Source: Gentiana macrophylla | Lineage: Eukaryota > Streptophyta > Magnoliopsida > Gentianales > Gentianaceae | Direction: 5' to 3' | Length of the DNA: 64,000 nucleotides | Assembly: GCA_026214975.1 (NCBI GenBank) | Contig: CM047805.1 | Coordinates: 5,456,001 to 5,520,000, forward strand | Part shown: one piece after another, positions 34,276 through 46,207 of the stretch | Layout: the number at the start of each line of letters is the position of its first letter | How positions within the stretch are numbered: the stretch's first letter is position 1 | The notes under the pieces: generated by a model | What the model was told of the DNA's origin: nothing | Databases searched by the model: none | The model's input: only the letters and a program-made list of their open reading frames with translations | Program-made: the position numbers and the translations under genes

Positions 34276-35121
34276 GAGTGTCAAAGTGGAAACTCTGTAC
34301 TACCCCTGTTTTCAAAAAATAGACCAAGAGGCCTTTTGATGTCCTTCATGTGGTATAATCCTTTGAATTATTAAATATTATAATCCTCTCGTTATCTAGT
34401 TCTGGAAGTTTCCTCCAGTCTTTCTCCTGTGTAAATTTTCTTTAGTAGATGAATAGTCCTAGTCCATGTAATTATTTGTGTTTTGGAAATAAAATGTGGT
34501 GTTTTTGTGTTGAGATTCATGTTAGAATCAATTTTCTTAAATTTTTATTTTATTTTTATTTTTATTTCAATTTCTATTTTTTTTTTTATTTTTCTGGATT
34601 CGCGGTGGAGTGAAAATCCGCCGCCAAAACCTCTATTTTCCTCTTGTGATGGACTAAGTATTCCTGGCGGAATATTGAGTAATTGCTGGCGGATAGTAAC
34701 CGCCACAAAAAAATCTTAGCGGTGGACCCAAAAATCCGCCAGGAAAAGGCCTAAAACATTTAGCGGCGAAGGCAAATACGGCGGATTTTATACAGCCGCG
34801 AAAAATCTTTAACGGCGGATTTTCAGCTTTAGCGGTGGAAAAAATCTGCGCTTAAAAGCATTTTTTGTAGTGTTGCAATCAGCTGCGAATCCTAAAATTA
34901 GTTGAGTTGTGACAAAACATAAAAATAAATCGGCCGATCGAGACATGGAATGTATTTGTAGTTTATCAACCATCATTCGGATGACATCGATGGCATATAT
35001 AGAATCGACTCAAACTCAATCATAAGAAGTATCTCCAACAATAAAACTTTTAAAAGCTTTATATGTGTGCCTATCCGGGCACTCCATTTAACTCAAGCAG
35101 CTGATCCGAAAGAGGGATTGA

Positions 35122-35322
35122 GTGAATCTATCTGCAGATGCGGCCACTCCATTTAATTCAAACAAATGGAGATACATATGGAAAGAAGCTGTGTATGGAA
35201 TTTGGATGTGGCGCAATAAGATCAAGCATGGAAGCGAGGATGAAAGGCCTTCAGCCTTTGTGTTCATAGCGAATACGGTTGAAAGAGCGAGAAATCTTAG
35301 ATTAGATTGGAATTTAGATTAG
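35122..35322 (+). pseudogene. C-terminal end of a LINE reverse-transcriptase polyprotein
   Basis: The reading frame includes WRYIWKEAVYGIWMWRNKIK and NTVERARN, the conserved tail after the zf-RVT region of plant LINE ORF2 (typically ..W..T.Y.IW..RN...). The stop at 35322 is probably the genuine ORF2 stop. Everything upstream was lost by 5' truncation. Confidence 0.7.
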
Positions 35323-35344
35323 TCTATACAATTTTGAAACAATT

Positions 35345-35448
35345 TGACAAACTTTGATAAACCGTAATGTTCCTTTTCCTACTTACCATAGAACTTAATT
35401 ACTAATAATTCAATAATAATAATATTGTATATAGATATATCCGCAATA
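35345..35448 (-). repeat. 3' LTR of the Copia element
   Basis: 104-bp copy of the LTR. On the plus strand it starts TGACAAACTTTGATAAACCG and ends ATATCCGCAATA. The polypurine tract lies directly to its right. Confidence 0.9.
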
Positions 35449-35499
35449 CCTCTCCTCAAGTTGGAGCGTGAAGATCGGGCCTTAATCGGGACGATAAGT

Positions 35500-38190
35500 A
35501 AGCTATTTGCTTCCGGCGCGCTTGGTAAATATGTCAACATTCTTGTTCATGAGGTAGTAACATAATCCGAGGGCAATCGGACCTCAATAATCGCGTCACG
35601 AACAAAATGACAATCGGCCTCAATATGTTTAGTCCGCTCATGAAAGAGCGGGATTCTGCGCAATATGCAATCTTTGCGACTATCCTGATGTAAGGAATCG
35701 CGGAATTCGGACCCTGAAGTCTCGAGAAGTTGGCGGAGCCACTTAAGTTCTGCGTAATAGCCGCCATGAACGATATTACGCCGGCGGATGACCGTGACAA
35801 CTTGTTTGTTGTTTCTTAGTCTTCCACGAGACCGCGACGTACCAAGGACCACGAACCAACTAGTCAACGGCGACGAGTGACCGGGCAACGCCCAATCGAA
35901 TCACACCACCCTTCCAAAGATAATGGATTATCGGTAGCGCAATAAAATGCCCTGGCCAGGATGTTTCTTTAAGTAACGAACGATGTGAAACGCGGCTTAC
36001 CAATGCCCAAGCGCGGGATTGCATAAAGCGAGAAAGAATATGGACCGCATAAGCCAAATCGGTCGCGTAACGCCAAGATAGATTAACCGACCCACCCGTC
36101 GGTATTTACGGGGATCATCCAAAAAGCGCTTTGTCATCGGTGGCCAACGGTGATTTTGCTCCATGGAAACTTCGGCGGGCGAGATCCTAACAATCAGATT
36201 CTGAATAATGTCCAAAGCATACTTCCGTTGGGAGAGAATAATACCTTGTGCATTTCTTGCAACTTCCAACCCAAGAAAATATTTCAAAGCGGCCCAAATC
36301 TTTCATTTTGAAACAAGCTGCTCAAGTAATTTTTGAATACCAGAATGCGGTAGCATTGTTGCCAAAGACAAGAATCATATCGTCAACATACACCAAGACA
36401 TTAATTGAACATCACCACGAACAAGAGTGAATAAGGGAGTAGTCCGAATAAGATTGTTGAAAGCCATATTGTTTCAATGCGAAGCCAATTTTGCAAACCG
36501 AAGAACGAGGTGCTGTTTCAATCCATATAAAGATTTACGCATCCGACATACCATATTTCGATTTGCATGGTCAAAGCCGGGAAATTTTCATATAAATCTC
36601 CTCATCGAGATCACCATGCAAGAAAGCATTGTGGGCGTCCATCGATGAAGTTCCGTTTCGAACGCGCCACCGCAAGAAATGCGCGGACATTCACCATTTT
36701 GTACGGAGCAAATGTTTCATGATAATCAACTCCTTCGACTTGGTGATTACCAAAGGTAACCGAGCCTTTAACATTGAAGATTCCCAACTCATCATATTTT
36801 TCGATTGTAAACCCATTTGCTCCCCAAAGGCCTTCTTTCCGGGAGGCAATTCTTGCAAGACCCACGCACGCTTGTTCCTTGAGCTCGTATTTCGTTGGCC
36901 ATATTTGGCGCCAACCGTCAGATTTCTTGCTTCTTTAAAAGTATGAGGAGGATGTCATGTGCTCACATTTGCTAGAAAATGACTATGGGCGTCAGAAAAA
37001 CAATTATAATCAACAAAGTGTGTAGCGGATATAAACTACCTGAGGAGACGGATGGACCGGAGGAGCATGCCGAAGGACTTTTCTTTTCCACGCCAAATGA
37101 GTCACGTAATCTTGATACCGAGTGTTGGGAATTTTTGCACGTTTCCTCTACCCAACTCCATCTGTATAAATGTTACCGTTCTTTGGAACCTCCGTAACTA
37201 GATCATCATGCTCCACACTTTGTCATCGCAGTAGAAGAGGTGACCCTTCAATCAAACCACTTATATCCGTATACACCTCATCATGTGCAATGTCGGAAAT
37301 ACACAGGGTGGGGGAGTGGAGGACAACTTCGCCCATAGGAAAGATATGTTCAAAGAACTTCACATCTCTAGACACAAATATTTCTTCAGTTTCTAAATCA
37401 AATAAAGTCCAACCTTTTTCACGAAAGGGTATCCTAAAAACACGCATTTCCGACTCTACTTTCAAATTTATCGCCCTTATGGCGTAAATTGTGTGCATAA
37501 CATAGACATCCAAAAACTCGCAATGCATCGAGACTAGGTGGTTTCTAAAAAGGCATTCATAAGGTGTCGATAATTTAAAACACGGGATGGAGTACGATTT
37601 ATTAGGTAGCAAGCGGTCATAACACACTCTCCCTAAAACCGCGGTGGGAGTTGACCCTCAAACCGTAGTAGAGCCTCGCCACATTCAAAATACGTTGATG
37701 TTTTCTTTCAACCCGACCATTACATTGAGGGTTCCCACACAAGATGTTTCAAAAATAATCCCTTCTTTTACGAAAGTCACGGAAACAAGCGCTTAAACTC
37801 GTTCCATTGTCACTCCCTAACCCGTTGAAGTTTGACACTAAATTGCCTCTCAATTAACGCAAGAAAATTCAAAAAAATATATTCAACTTCCCATTTATTA
37901 TATAATAAATAAACCCAGACAGAACGATAATAATCATCCACAATAGTCAAAAAAAATAAGAGGCCCCGCATGTAGAAGGTGTAGCATCTGATCCCACACA
38001 AATCACAATGCACGAGTTCAAAAATTCTACTAGCTCTACTTTCACTACGCGGGAAACTTTCCCGTGGTTGTTTAGCTCGGAAACAAGCCTCACAACCATC
38101 CTTATTGAGAAAACTAGACGCACTCACACTAGGAAGTTGTTTCAACACTTTTTCTGAGGGATGTCCCAACCGCTTGTGCCATAGATCCAT
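35500..38190 (-). pseudogene. Copia pol remnant: integrase, reverse transcriptase, RNase H
   Basis: Read leftward. The GAG-pre-integrase His/Cys region has WHKRLGHPSEKVLKQLP and C..C..AKQPRESF (38190-38070). The integrase core has HCDLCG and LTIVDDYYRSVWVYLL (first two catalytic Asp). The integrase C-terminus is at 37627-37223. RT begins at 36865 with GVDYHETFAPYKMVNVR, has YVDDMILV at about 36395-36372, and continues KYFLGLEVARNAQGIILSQR at 36287. RNase H ends near 35550 with HIEADCHFVRDAI. At least six frame changes occur. The element is dead. Confidence 0.88.
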
Positions 38191-38239
38191 GGATGTTGTC
38201 CCAGCTGATAGCCATAACCTTCACGTCTGGTACTCCCGG

Positions 38240-39480
38240 AAAAAGAAAAGTCCATCTGCTCGCTCACCCACGCAAATCGACCTCGCCGTCATTCGGTCTG
38301 CATAACACACAATGTTGAAGTGAGTTGAATCGACAATCAAATGCATCAAGTAATTGAGTCACAGATATTAAGTTGCATTCTAAATGTGGGACAAAAAACG
38401 TTTTTAAGTGTCAAACCACCGGGCAAAATACTCGTTCCTTCATGAGTCGCATGATGAGATGTTCGACCATCTGGTAGTCCCACGGGACATATTTCTATCT
38501 CCGTACATCTATTAAATTATTTAACTCACTGATCACATGGTGAGTTGCACATGTATCTATTATCCACGAGTACTCACCGTTAATCGATCTTTAGGCTTTG
38601 CTAGATTCAAGATATCAAGAATCCTTGCCTTTGTGCCTCTGTCAAGTTTGTGACCCCGCCGCTTCTGCCGTTTCGGGACCTTTGGCCTTCATTGAATTTG
38701 AGTGGAATGACCATTTTGCTGCTTTATTTGCACGAGCCGTAGCCGCTATCGAGCCGCCCGATCTGGTGGTCTGTTCGACTGAAATCCACGTCTTGCTACC
38801 GAACACCGTACATCCTCCCCTCGGTTACCACGCCACGAACTTCGACCACCCTTGGGCCTATCTCCCACCATTCGGGATATCCATGGAGCTCAAAACATGT
38901 GCGATCATCGTGCCTACGCGGCGGTGGTTGCGATATTTCTCTGCATTTTCACCTTGGTTTTTGCTCTACTATCGGCTGAAATTTAAATGCCATCATGGTG
39001 TCTCGTTCTTCCCTTTGATGCGAGTCGCCACGCAGATTGCTCCTCTTGAATTAAATTTTGATAAGCTCGGTCAATTGATGGGAGCGGCTCTTGATTCAAA
39101 CAATTGGGACCGAACCGATGAGTAGGTTCCATCTAATCCCAACAAAAACGAGTAATCGATCCTCAAGCAACAATTTTTGGAATTGATCGGGATTTGCACT
39201 GCGCAACCTCCACATGAACACCCATCACAGGAACATCACGAGTAATGCAATCAAAGTTGCCAAATCGTCCCAAAATTTCTTTGTCGTCCGAAATAGGAGG
39301 AGATAGATTCAGTTTTACCTTGTTTGCATTCACTAAGGCGCGCTTTAATTGTGATTTGCGTTCCGTTCACCACGCCCGAAACGATCCCTTTTGGCGCCAA
39401 CCAGAGATCATGAGCATCTTCAAAGTGAGACAAAGTCGATCGAATAAACAGATTCGATCGTATTCATAAGCCGGACACTA
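38240..39480 (-). pseudogene. Copia gag and protease remnant
   Basis: The minus strand codes ISSYFGRQRNFGTIW (UBN2 gag region, 39433-39251). Near 38900 it codes RHDDRTCFELHGYPEWW, the second half of a CCHC knuckle followed by the typical gag tail. Near 38530-38580 it codes WIIDTCATHHV, the retroviral-type aspartic protease motif in which the usual D-T/S-G is changed to D-T-C. The 175-codon frame on the opposite strand at 38598-39125 is an antisense shadow. Confidence 0.78.
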
Positions 39481-39834
39481 ACATCGGAGTGTCTTTGTAT
39501 ACCAATCTTCTAATTTTCCGTCATCTGTTGGTTTCTTGATCGTCCGCTTCAAAAAAAAAACAAATTTTCGTTTTGCTCTCCAGCGCCGTCGTCACGCCCT
39601 CGACCATTCATCGTAGTTATTTCCACGCAATTGTGTTGGTGTAATAAGGTAGCTGGATTATCTGTGTTGCTAAGGAAGTAAGCATCCACCTTTTTCCTTG
39701 TTCTTCACCTTCGCCATGATGATACTGTTGGTTTGATTTTGCGGCTTTAAGTTTCTTTGCTGCGTTTTTTTTTCTTCCGATCCCTTTTCTTTTTTTTTTT
39801 TTCAAGTCAAGTAGCGTAACATTGCTCGATATCA

Positions 39835-39938
39835 TGACAAACTTTGATAAACCGTAATGTTTCTTTTCCTACTTACCATAGAACTTAATTACTAATAATT
39901 CAATAATAATAATATTGTATATAGATATATCCGCAATA
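39835..39938 (-). repeat. 5' LTR of the Copia element
   Basis: 104-bp partner of 35345-35448. The primer-binding site lies immediately to its left. Confidence 0.9.
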
Positions 39939-40199
39939 CAATTGATGTAATTTTTGTGCCACCTCGTTTTTTGAGGCTTTGTTAATAAAATGATCGTTCT
40001 AATAAAAAAAAAAGCTTTATATGTGTGTCACGTCATACAACTTCTAAACATTTTCTCTCTGAACATAAAGCTTCTTACACTACTACATCATCATTATATA
40101 AAATTTTACATTAACTTTTTACAACTTCGCAAAAACATTTTATAACTTTATAACATGAACTCAGTTTATAAATATTTAATATTTTTAGGGAATTTGTGA

Positions 40200-40680
40200 G
40201 AAGCACAAAAATATTTCAAAACTTTTTCATAAAAGACAAAATTATTAAAAAAAACCAACGCGCATTCTCTATCATCCCTATTTTTAAAAACATATATCTC
40301 TCAATATAAAACTCCAAATTTGAAAATTCTTTGTGATTTTTTTTTTTTTTTTTTTCATCATCTTTATTTTGAGACCACATTAACCATATTCCAACGTAAT
40401 TTCTGAAAATCTGCTGTCGAAATTCACCATTATTCAAAATTCACTGATTTTTGGGATTCATTGTCGAGATTCACCGAGTGAATTTCAATAGTGAATCTCA
40501 CAAAACTATGTAATTATATCGAACAAAGTCTCAAAGCGAAGAAAGCATGAACAAAATAAAAATTCATTTGAAATTTTCATCGTGTTTGGATCTACAGATC
40601 AAAAGATATGAGTGTTTGAAAATGGGGAAAGAAAAAAAAAAGATTGAGTAGACGTGCGTCGATGTGTAATTTTTTTTTTT
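40200..40680 (-). repeat. Dispersed repeat family X, copy 2
   Basis: The complement contains AAACACTCATATCTTTTGATC, then CTTTGAGACTTTGTTCGATAT and ATAATTACATA, in the same order as 19375-19500. Similarity continues through GTGAATTTCGACAG. Coding potential is absent. The outer ends are unclear. Confidence 0.55.
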
Positions 40681-41271
40681 TCATTTTTGCGCTACAAAAT
40701 TATATAAGTTGTAGATTCTCTCATATAAAATTATTTGAGTGTCGTATTCTTAAAAAATTTAAAAGTGTCCTTATACTTAATTTTCTAATATTTTTATTGG
40801 CGATGTCTATCCAACGGCTACTTGTGTTAGACCAAAAAAAAAATAAATTAAATTCCACCTGTCACTTCTTAATCCGGTGCAAGCAGACGGGAAAATTATC
40901 ACCAGGAATTTCCTCAGGAGGAAGCTCTCTGCGTGAAAATCTGGTGTGCATGATTTCACACATGAAGATTTGTGTATTCCACGTCGAAAAGCCATGTGTG
41001 ATCAGAGATCTCTTAGCGTGGCGATTCCTCTAAAAATCCTCTACAATAAAAACGCACTCGTGAGACGAGTTATATGTAAAAGTTTTGCACACTCATCAAT
41101 GCTCCAACAGTAAAAATCTTTTCTTAAAGCATTGAAAAAAAAGTTTTGTGATAAGGTTGTCCAAAAAAACACACAAACTCTCTCTCTTGGTGGGAGCCTC
41201 CCTCTCTACTCTCTGAGTTTCCCTAACCTCTTTGGTCACCTTCTAGCCTTCTTGGCTTCTCTCTTTTAGTT

Positions 41272-42363
41272 ATGGAGAAGATTAGCATAAAGGATCTCAT
41301 GAAAAAGCTTAATCTGCAAGATGATGCGACATCAACTATCTCCAGAATCCAGCTTGGTGATTTAGACTTTGAGGTGCAAAAAAACAGGAACAATCTGCTT
41401 GGGGAGTTCATTACGTCCAAGGAGATGCATATCAAGAATCTGCAACCTGCGTTTGATAAGTCCTGGTTAACATCCAAATTCAAAGTCATCAAACGCTACA
41501 AGAATTTCTATCAATTTATGTTTGAGGATCCAAATGACCTTTAAAAGATCTACAATAAGGGACCTTGGTGTTTCGATAATGTTTTGTTAGTGATGAAGAA
41601 GTGGAAGCCATACCTCTCAAACGATAGTCATGAATTTGAAGAGTGTGCTTACTGGATCCAAGTTTGGGATCTTCCTTACATTACTATATTGCCGAGGTGG
41701 GGAAAAAGATAGCCCATGAACTCTCTGACTGCACCTTTGTTCAAATCAGAGGGGATACAAGTACCGATCAACTCTTTTTCTGTTTCAAAGCTCATGTCTC
41801 AGTGAATAAACCAATTTCTCAACTCTTAACCCTTTTCCTAGAAGATGATAAATCTCTTACACCCCAACCATCTATCCAACATGCCCTCTTTCAGCATGAA
41901 CGTCTTCTCTTTTTTGTTACTATTGTGGTATCATGGGGCACACAACTAAATCCTGCCTTTCTGTCAGTGAAGAGTTTAACTTAGAAGATGAAAGTCAATT
42001 TAAATACGGGAGCTGGCTAAACGCCACAAATAGGTCCAAACTCGTTCAAGAAATCCGGATCCTTGACATGGATTCAACAACTACTCCTCATTTTTTTCCA
42101 GCCCCCACCCACAACGCCCAGATCCAAGTCTCAAATCTCCAGTCAAACCAACACAAAGTCTACCAGAAAAGTCAATTTTGTCTTCTAGTGTAAGTCATCC
42201 CACTCTCTCTCTAAAACCCCCATCAACCTTTTCTGAACTTCATTTACACTCCACCCCAGAAATAAAACAAGACAAAAGTTCAGATCCCATCCGATCTCCT
42301 TCTAACACTAGCCCAGTCCTAACTCAAACCTCACCTGTCACATCAACTATGAGCTCTGCATAA
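41272..42363 (+). pseudogene. LINE ORF1-like remnant (DUF4283 type with zinc knuckle)
   Basis: The frame starts MEKISIKDLMKKLNLQDD and reaches FYQFMFEDPNDL. After a stop it continues GPWCFDNVLLVMKKWKPYLS and WIQVWDLPY, the DUF4283 signature of plant LINE ORF1 proteins. After a frameshift, YYCGIMGHTTKSC (about 41921-41960) is a CCHC knuckle. The rest (to 42363) is Ser/Pro/Thr-rich. One stop and at least one frameshift are present, and no ORF2 follows. Confidence 0.8.
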
Positions 42364-42499
42364 TTGCAGTCACAAAAGCCTGACAACCTTAACACAACAC
42401 AACCCCCCAAACCTGACTACTTTTGACTAATCATCTTTCAACCTCACAACCTCAATCGCGTCGTTGGCGGCGCGATCATTTACCACTCTCGATCCATTT

Positions 42500-42697
42500 G
42501 TGTGGCGCGATCACGGTGGCCATCCCCGTCGATGCCTACCCCAATACGGAGACACACAATGATGCATTCACCACCGTGATGCAGTGACCACCCCAACGCA
42601 TTGACCACCACGATGCATTGACCACCGCGATGCAGTGACCATCCCGATGCAGTGACCATCTCCGGTGCAGTGACCATCGCGATGCATTGACCACCGC
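42500..42697. repeat. 17-18-bp tandem repeat array
   Basis: Units such as GATGCATTGACCACCGC and GATGCAGTGACCATCCC repeat about nine times between 42560 and 42697. It lies directly before the next LTR. Confidence 0.75.
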
Positions 42698-42699
42698 GA

Positions 42700-44547
42700 T
42701 GTTGAAATGGTGTCACAAACCCAATCGGGTTGGATTGATCCGACCGGGTCGGGTCATTTCTGATCTATTTAGTTCTTGTAATAACTTTATTATGATTAAT
42801 AAAAGCACTTTTGTTATTATATATCTTGTTTATCTTAATGTTATTGAATATGTATATATAGTAACGTCCTTAGTATTAAAGCGTGATAGAGAAACCATGA
42901 TCATCGATTATGGTTGATGAGATCTTTATTCACGCTTGATAAGTTTGGTACTTAAATGTCTACAGTCGTATGTCTTATCAAGCGGGACATTGATGGTATG
43001 ATTAGACTAAAGCACGTATTGAATGTCTTATATCTTATTAAACATAGGGATAGATCTCGTCTATCTAAGTGTAAACACGCTTGGGTATGCGTGGGCGTGT
43101 ATTAGAGAATGCATCGTCAGGTGACCCACTTACATTAAGTGTCGCGGTATGTGGCGATTGTGTAATTATCTTGAGACCGAGTCTTCATGTGTGTGGATTG
43201 TCATGCTTTGACACTATTGAGGTTTCCACAGCCATGGGGCCATCATGCGGTAGTGATTGAGTGTGATATTGAAGCATCGCGTAGGATACATGTTTGTTCG
43301 TCTAGAAATCGCGTATCGTATGTTTAGGAGTAAATATCCGAAATGGGCCTTCTTATAAGGAATGTCTAGCTCTCGTGAATCTTTGCAAAGTGGGAGTAAG
43401 CGAGTTATTCGAGAGAGCATGATATCAGATTATAAGATACGATCGTTGATGTATTGACACTCGAGAAGCGATCTTATGGATGTTATTCTTGCGATATGAT
43501 TCTATTTTTACGATGAATCGTTTCACATGAAAGGTAGTAGTCATTGTTTTTTACTCTTACGATGGTTGGCGGTCACGGTGTGTTCTTAGACGCTATCCGT
43601 GATCGAATTATGTATGAAGGGCATTTTTAAGTAATTTACACTTTGTGTCTACGGCCAACATATTCGGAAGCCTATTGGGCCACACACATAAGAACATCTA
43701 GCCGGATTAAAATGCGGTTATAGTGATAACCAAACAAAGAAAGTTTATCTCGAGTATAAAGTGTTATAGTGATTAAATTAATATGACGGTATTTATTTAT
43801 TATGAATAAATTAATACAAGATATTAAATTAACTAAAAAATATTCCGGAAGCCATTTAATGGCTATATGGGGCGCCACATTTAAGTGTATGATATACACT
43901 TGACTTGTGCAATTTAATTAATGATATTATCATATATTAATATTGTATATTAAATGATTTTGGAAAAATAGATTTATGGTAATAAGATAAAGATATTCAA
44001 TATTAGATATTGGCAATATCTTAGATTTATTTAATATAAGATATTAAATTAAAATAGATAAATCAATCAAAGTGATTTTCTTTATTTTATTAGGAAAAAG
44101 GTTTTCTTTCTCATCAATCAACTAGAAGCTTCTCCTAATCAGATTAGGAGGCAATATGGGCGCCACCTTCACCTATAAAAGAAAGGGGTTGGCTAGATCT
44201 TTTGTACATCACAATACCAAGACTACATAATTCTTGTGAAAAATAGAGAGCTTCTTCTAAAGAGTTTTAGAGAGAGAGAGAATGCCGGTCTTGCAACCGG
44301 ATTTTTCTAGTAGCAATCTAAGGAGGATTCCGCCGAGGAGTTCGTGTGGATATCAATAGAGGCTAGACACGTGGACGGCTCTCACGCACTACTACTCTCC
44401 GTTGACGGTCAAAGCGTCGATCTATTAGATCAAGCAAGGTAATCACGTCAACTACTTAACGTGTTTATTGCATTAAACGAAGTCGATCTCGGGATCGGAA
44501 ATCAAAATTTTATATTCCGCCGCGTTAAACTAGTTGATTTCCTAACA
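42700..44547 (+). mobile_element. Probable Copia 5' LTR, about 1.85 kb
   Basis: The right end CCTAACA is followed at once by a perfect primer-binding site. The left end is placed at TGTTGAAATGG because it gives TGTT...AACA termini and a usual Copia start. No 3' LTR is in the window to confirm it. Confidence 0.6.
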
Positions 44548-44560
44548 GTGGTATCAGAGC
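44548..44560 (+). other. Primer-binding site (initiator tRNA-Met)
   Basis: GTGGTATCAGAGC is the canonical complement of the plant initiator tRNA-Met 3' end used by Copia elements. Confidence 0.88.
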
Positions 44561-46207
44561 GAACTCCGAACTTAAGCAATAAGCACTAATTAATTTGCGT
44601 AGTAATTAATCGATAGATGCAAGATCTAGATTCGCGAAATGATAAAACAAAAAAAACACGTCGATTGGGGGCTCGGCCGAAGTGGCGCCCCCCTCCACCG
44701 CGGTAGCCGCCGGAGGTGTCGGCGCCCAAGGAACCGGCGTCATTTGGGGTATCATGGGAGATCGATTTAATTTTTCGTTTTGTGATATTTATTGTGCATT
44801 GATATCTCTTTTGTTTAGTTGTGTCATGTGGCTAACTAATGATTCAAATAGTTTGAGCCATTGGAATGCCACATGGCATCAAATATTATTGGCCCTTTCC
44901 AAACTTTGTTTGGAATAGGCTAAGCCATTTTCAAAATATTTGGTTTTGGAATGGCTGCAGCCTTATTTCGAAAAGGCCAAGAGAGATGCATTTTGGTTTT
45001 GGATACCAAAAGCATCCTTTTGATTAGGAATCAAAAGGAAAGAAACTAAAAGTGACCATTTTAATTTTGATTTAAAATCGAATAGTTCTTATTACTAAAA
45101 TTAAAATAGAAATCGATTAAAATTAATAGTTAATTTTATTTCGATAGAAGTCATTTAATAATTAAATGTTGATTGATTATTTGATTTGATAAGGACGCAA
45201 GTAATTAAATTTTAGAATTTTCTTTTCATAAGATGTTATTGTATGTATTAGATGTTGTAGATATAATGTGATTATATGGACCCGATTGATCTTGGACTCG
45301 ACCGATAGGCGTTTTGAAGAAACGTGACCTAGTTTAATTTACTGCATTTCCCGTTAGCTTCCTTCCGTGTGCAATGGATGTATTAATTTATTAGATAAAT
45401 TATTATGTAACAAGAATGGGAGCGAGAAGATGGAGGCCAAAGAGACATAAATATTCCATTGGTGATGGCGCATCAAAGATCCTATTGGCGATTCTGATTA
45501 CCTTAGATTGTGACCCGCGATTTTGTTAGTTTGTATTTGAAACCGCATTACAGGAAAAGTCATGATAATACCAGTTATTTTGTGTGCGGAATGGTGTGTG
45601 TTTTACTTTATATGGATAACGTAGAAATATGCGCGTTTAGATGATACCATAATTTAATTAGAAAATAATTAAGTGAATTAATTTAAACCCATGCTAAAAA
45701 ATTGAGTTAATGTCTGTCTCCCAATATTATAACGATGGTGAAGAGCCCTTGTTCGGATCCAACTGATCGACCACCGTCGGGAGTTGACATACCTCGGGTT
45801 ATTGAGATATGATCGTATGAGATCTCACGAATATTGGGTTACGACTCGACTGAAGTCTTTCGGTGATTGGCCACCGTCAGGGCCGTCTAACTTTAGAAAC
45901 AAGGGGTTGACTACCACATAGAGATGCGGACTGTCAAAGAGTTGACTAGTCAACCACTAGGAGTCACATAAGATGCGACCGGTAGGAGTACCTACCTTTC
46001 GAAATTTCCAAAATTGATCGACCACCGTCGGGAATTGAGGCAACTAGATTGGGTCCTAGCCACTAAGGAATTAATTAAATTCTGGAAAGCCAATTGAAAA
46101 TAGTTGGCTAGTGGGAAGCAAAACCTAATTAAAATTTTAAAGTGCAATTTTATGGTTTTGTATGCATGAACTTTACTTATACTATCTTTACTTTATTGTG
46201 GTAGAAA
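44561..46207 (+). other. Copia leader region
   Basis: Untranslated leader between PBS and gag. It has three copies of GATCGACCACCGTCGGGA or variants (45765, 45868, 46018) and no supported gene. Confidence 0.5.

Larger units (their letters stand above)
30450..34872. mobile_element. Pack-CACTA transposon, 4,423 bp, TSD TTG
   Basis: The left end CACTACAAAAACTTATC and right end (complement CACTACAAAAAATGC) are CACTA-superfamily termini. TTG flanks both sides (30447-30449, 34873-34875). Both subterminal zones hold many inverted or direct copies of a short motif around TTTAGCGGTGGATTTT or its complement (30475-30720 and 34600-34855), the usual transposase-binding arrays. No transposase (TNPA/TNPD) is encoded. 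The interior instead carries pieces of at least three plant genes with intron borders. It is therefore non-autonomous and gene-capturing. Confidence 0.9.
35345..39938 (-). mobile_element. Copia retrotransposon with 104-bp LTRs, TSD CAATT
   Basis: Two near-identical 104-bp direct repeats (35345-35448, 39835-39938; only one or two differences seen) bound a 4,594-bp element transcribed leftward. CAATT lies at 35340-35344 and 39939-39943. Next to the upstream LTR, the minus strand reads TGATATCGAGCA, a tRNA-iMet-type primer-binding site. Next to the downstream LTR it reads TTGAGGAGAGG, a polypurine tract. Gene order gag, protease, integrase, reverse transcriptase, RNase H is that of Ty1/Copia. 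All genes carry frameshifts or stops. Confidence 0.92.
35070..40009 (+). mobile_element. 5'-truncated LINE, split by a Copia insertion, with 18-bp TSD
   Basis: The direct repeat AAAAGCTTTATATGTGTG occurs at 35052-35069 and 40010-40027. The right part ends with GGCTTTGTTAATAAAATGATC and an A-rich tail (39980-40010), the normal LINE 3' end. The left part (35070-35344) codes for the C-terminal end of a LINE polyprotein. The Copia element at 35345-39938 was inserted later. True LINE sequence is about 340 bp, so it was heavily 5'-truncated on integration. Confidence 0.85.

Noticed and set aside
35122..35322. A possible free-standing small gene
   Set aside because: Its position inside the LINE target duplications and its match to the ORF2 tail show that it is a LINE remnant.
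38598..39125. 175-codon open frame on the plus strand
   Set aside because: It is antisense to the Copia gag remnant. The minus strand gives CFELHGYPEWW and protease motifs here, while the plus frame has no recognisable domain.
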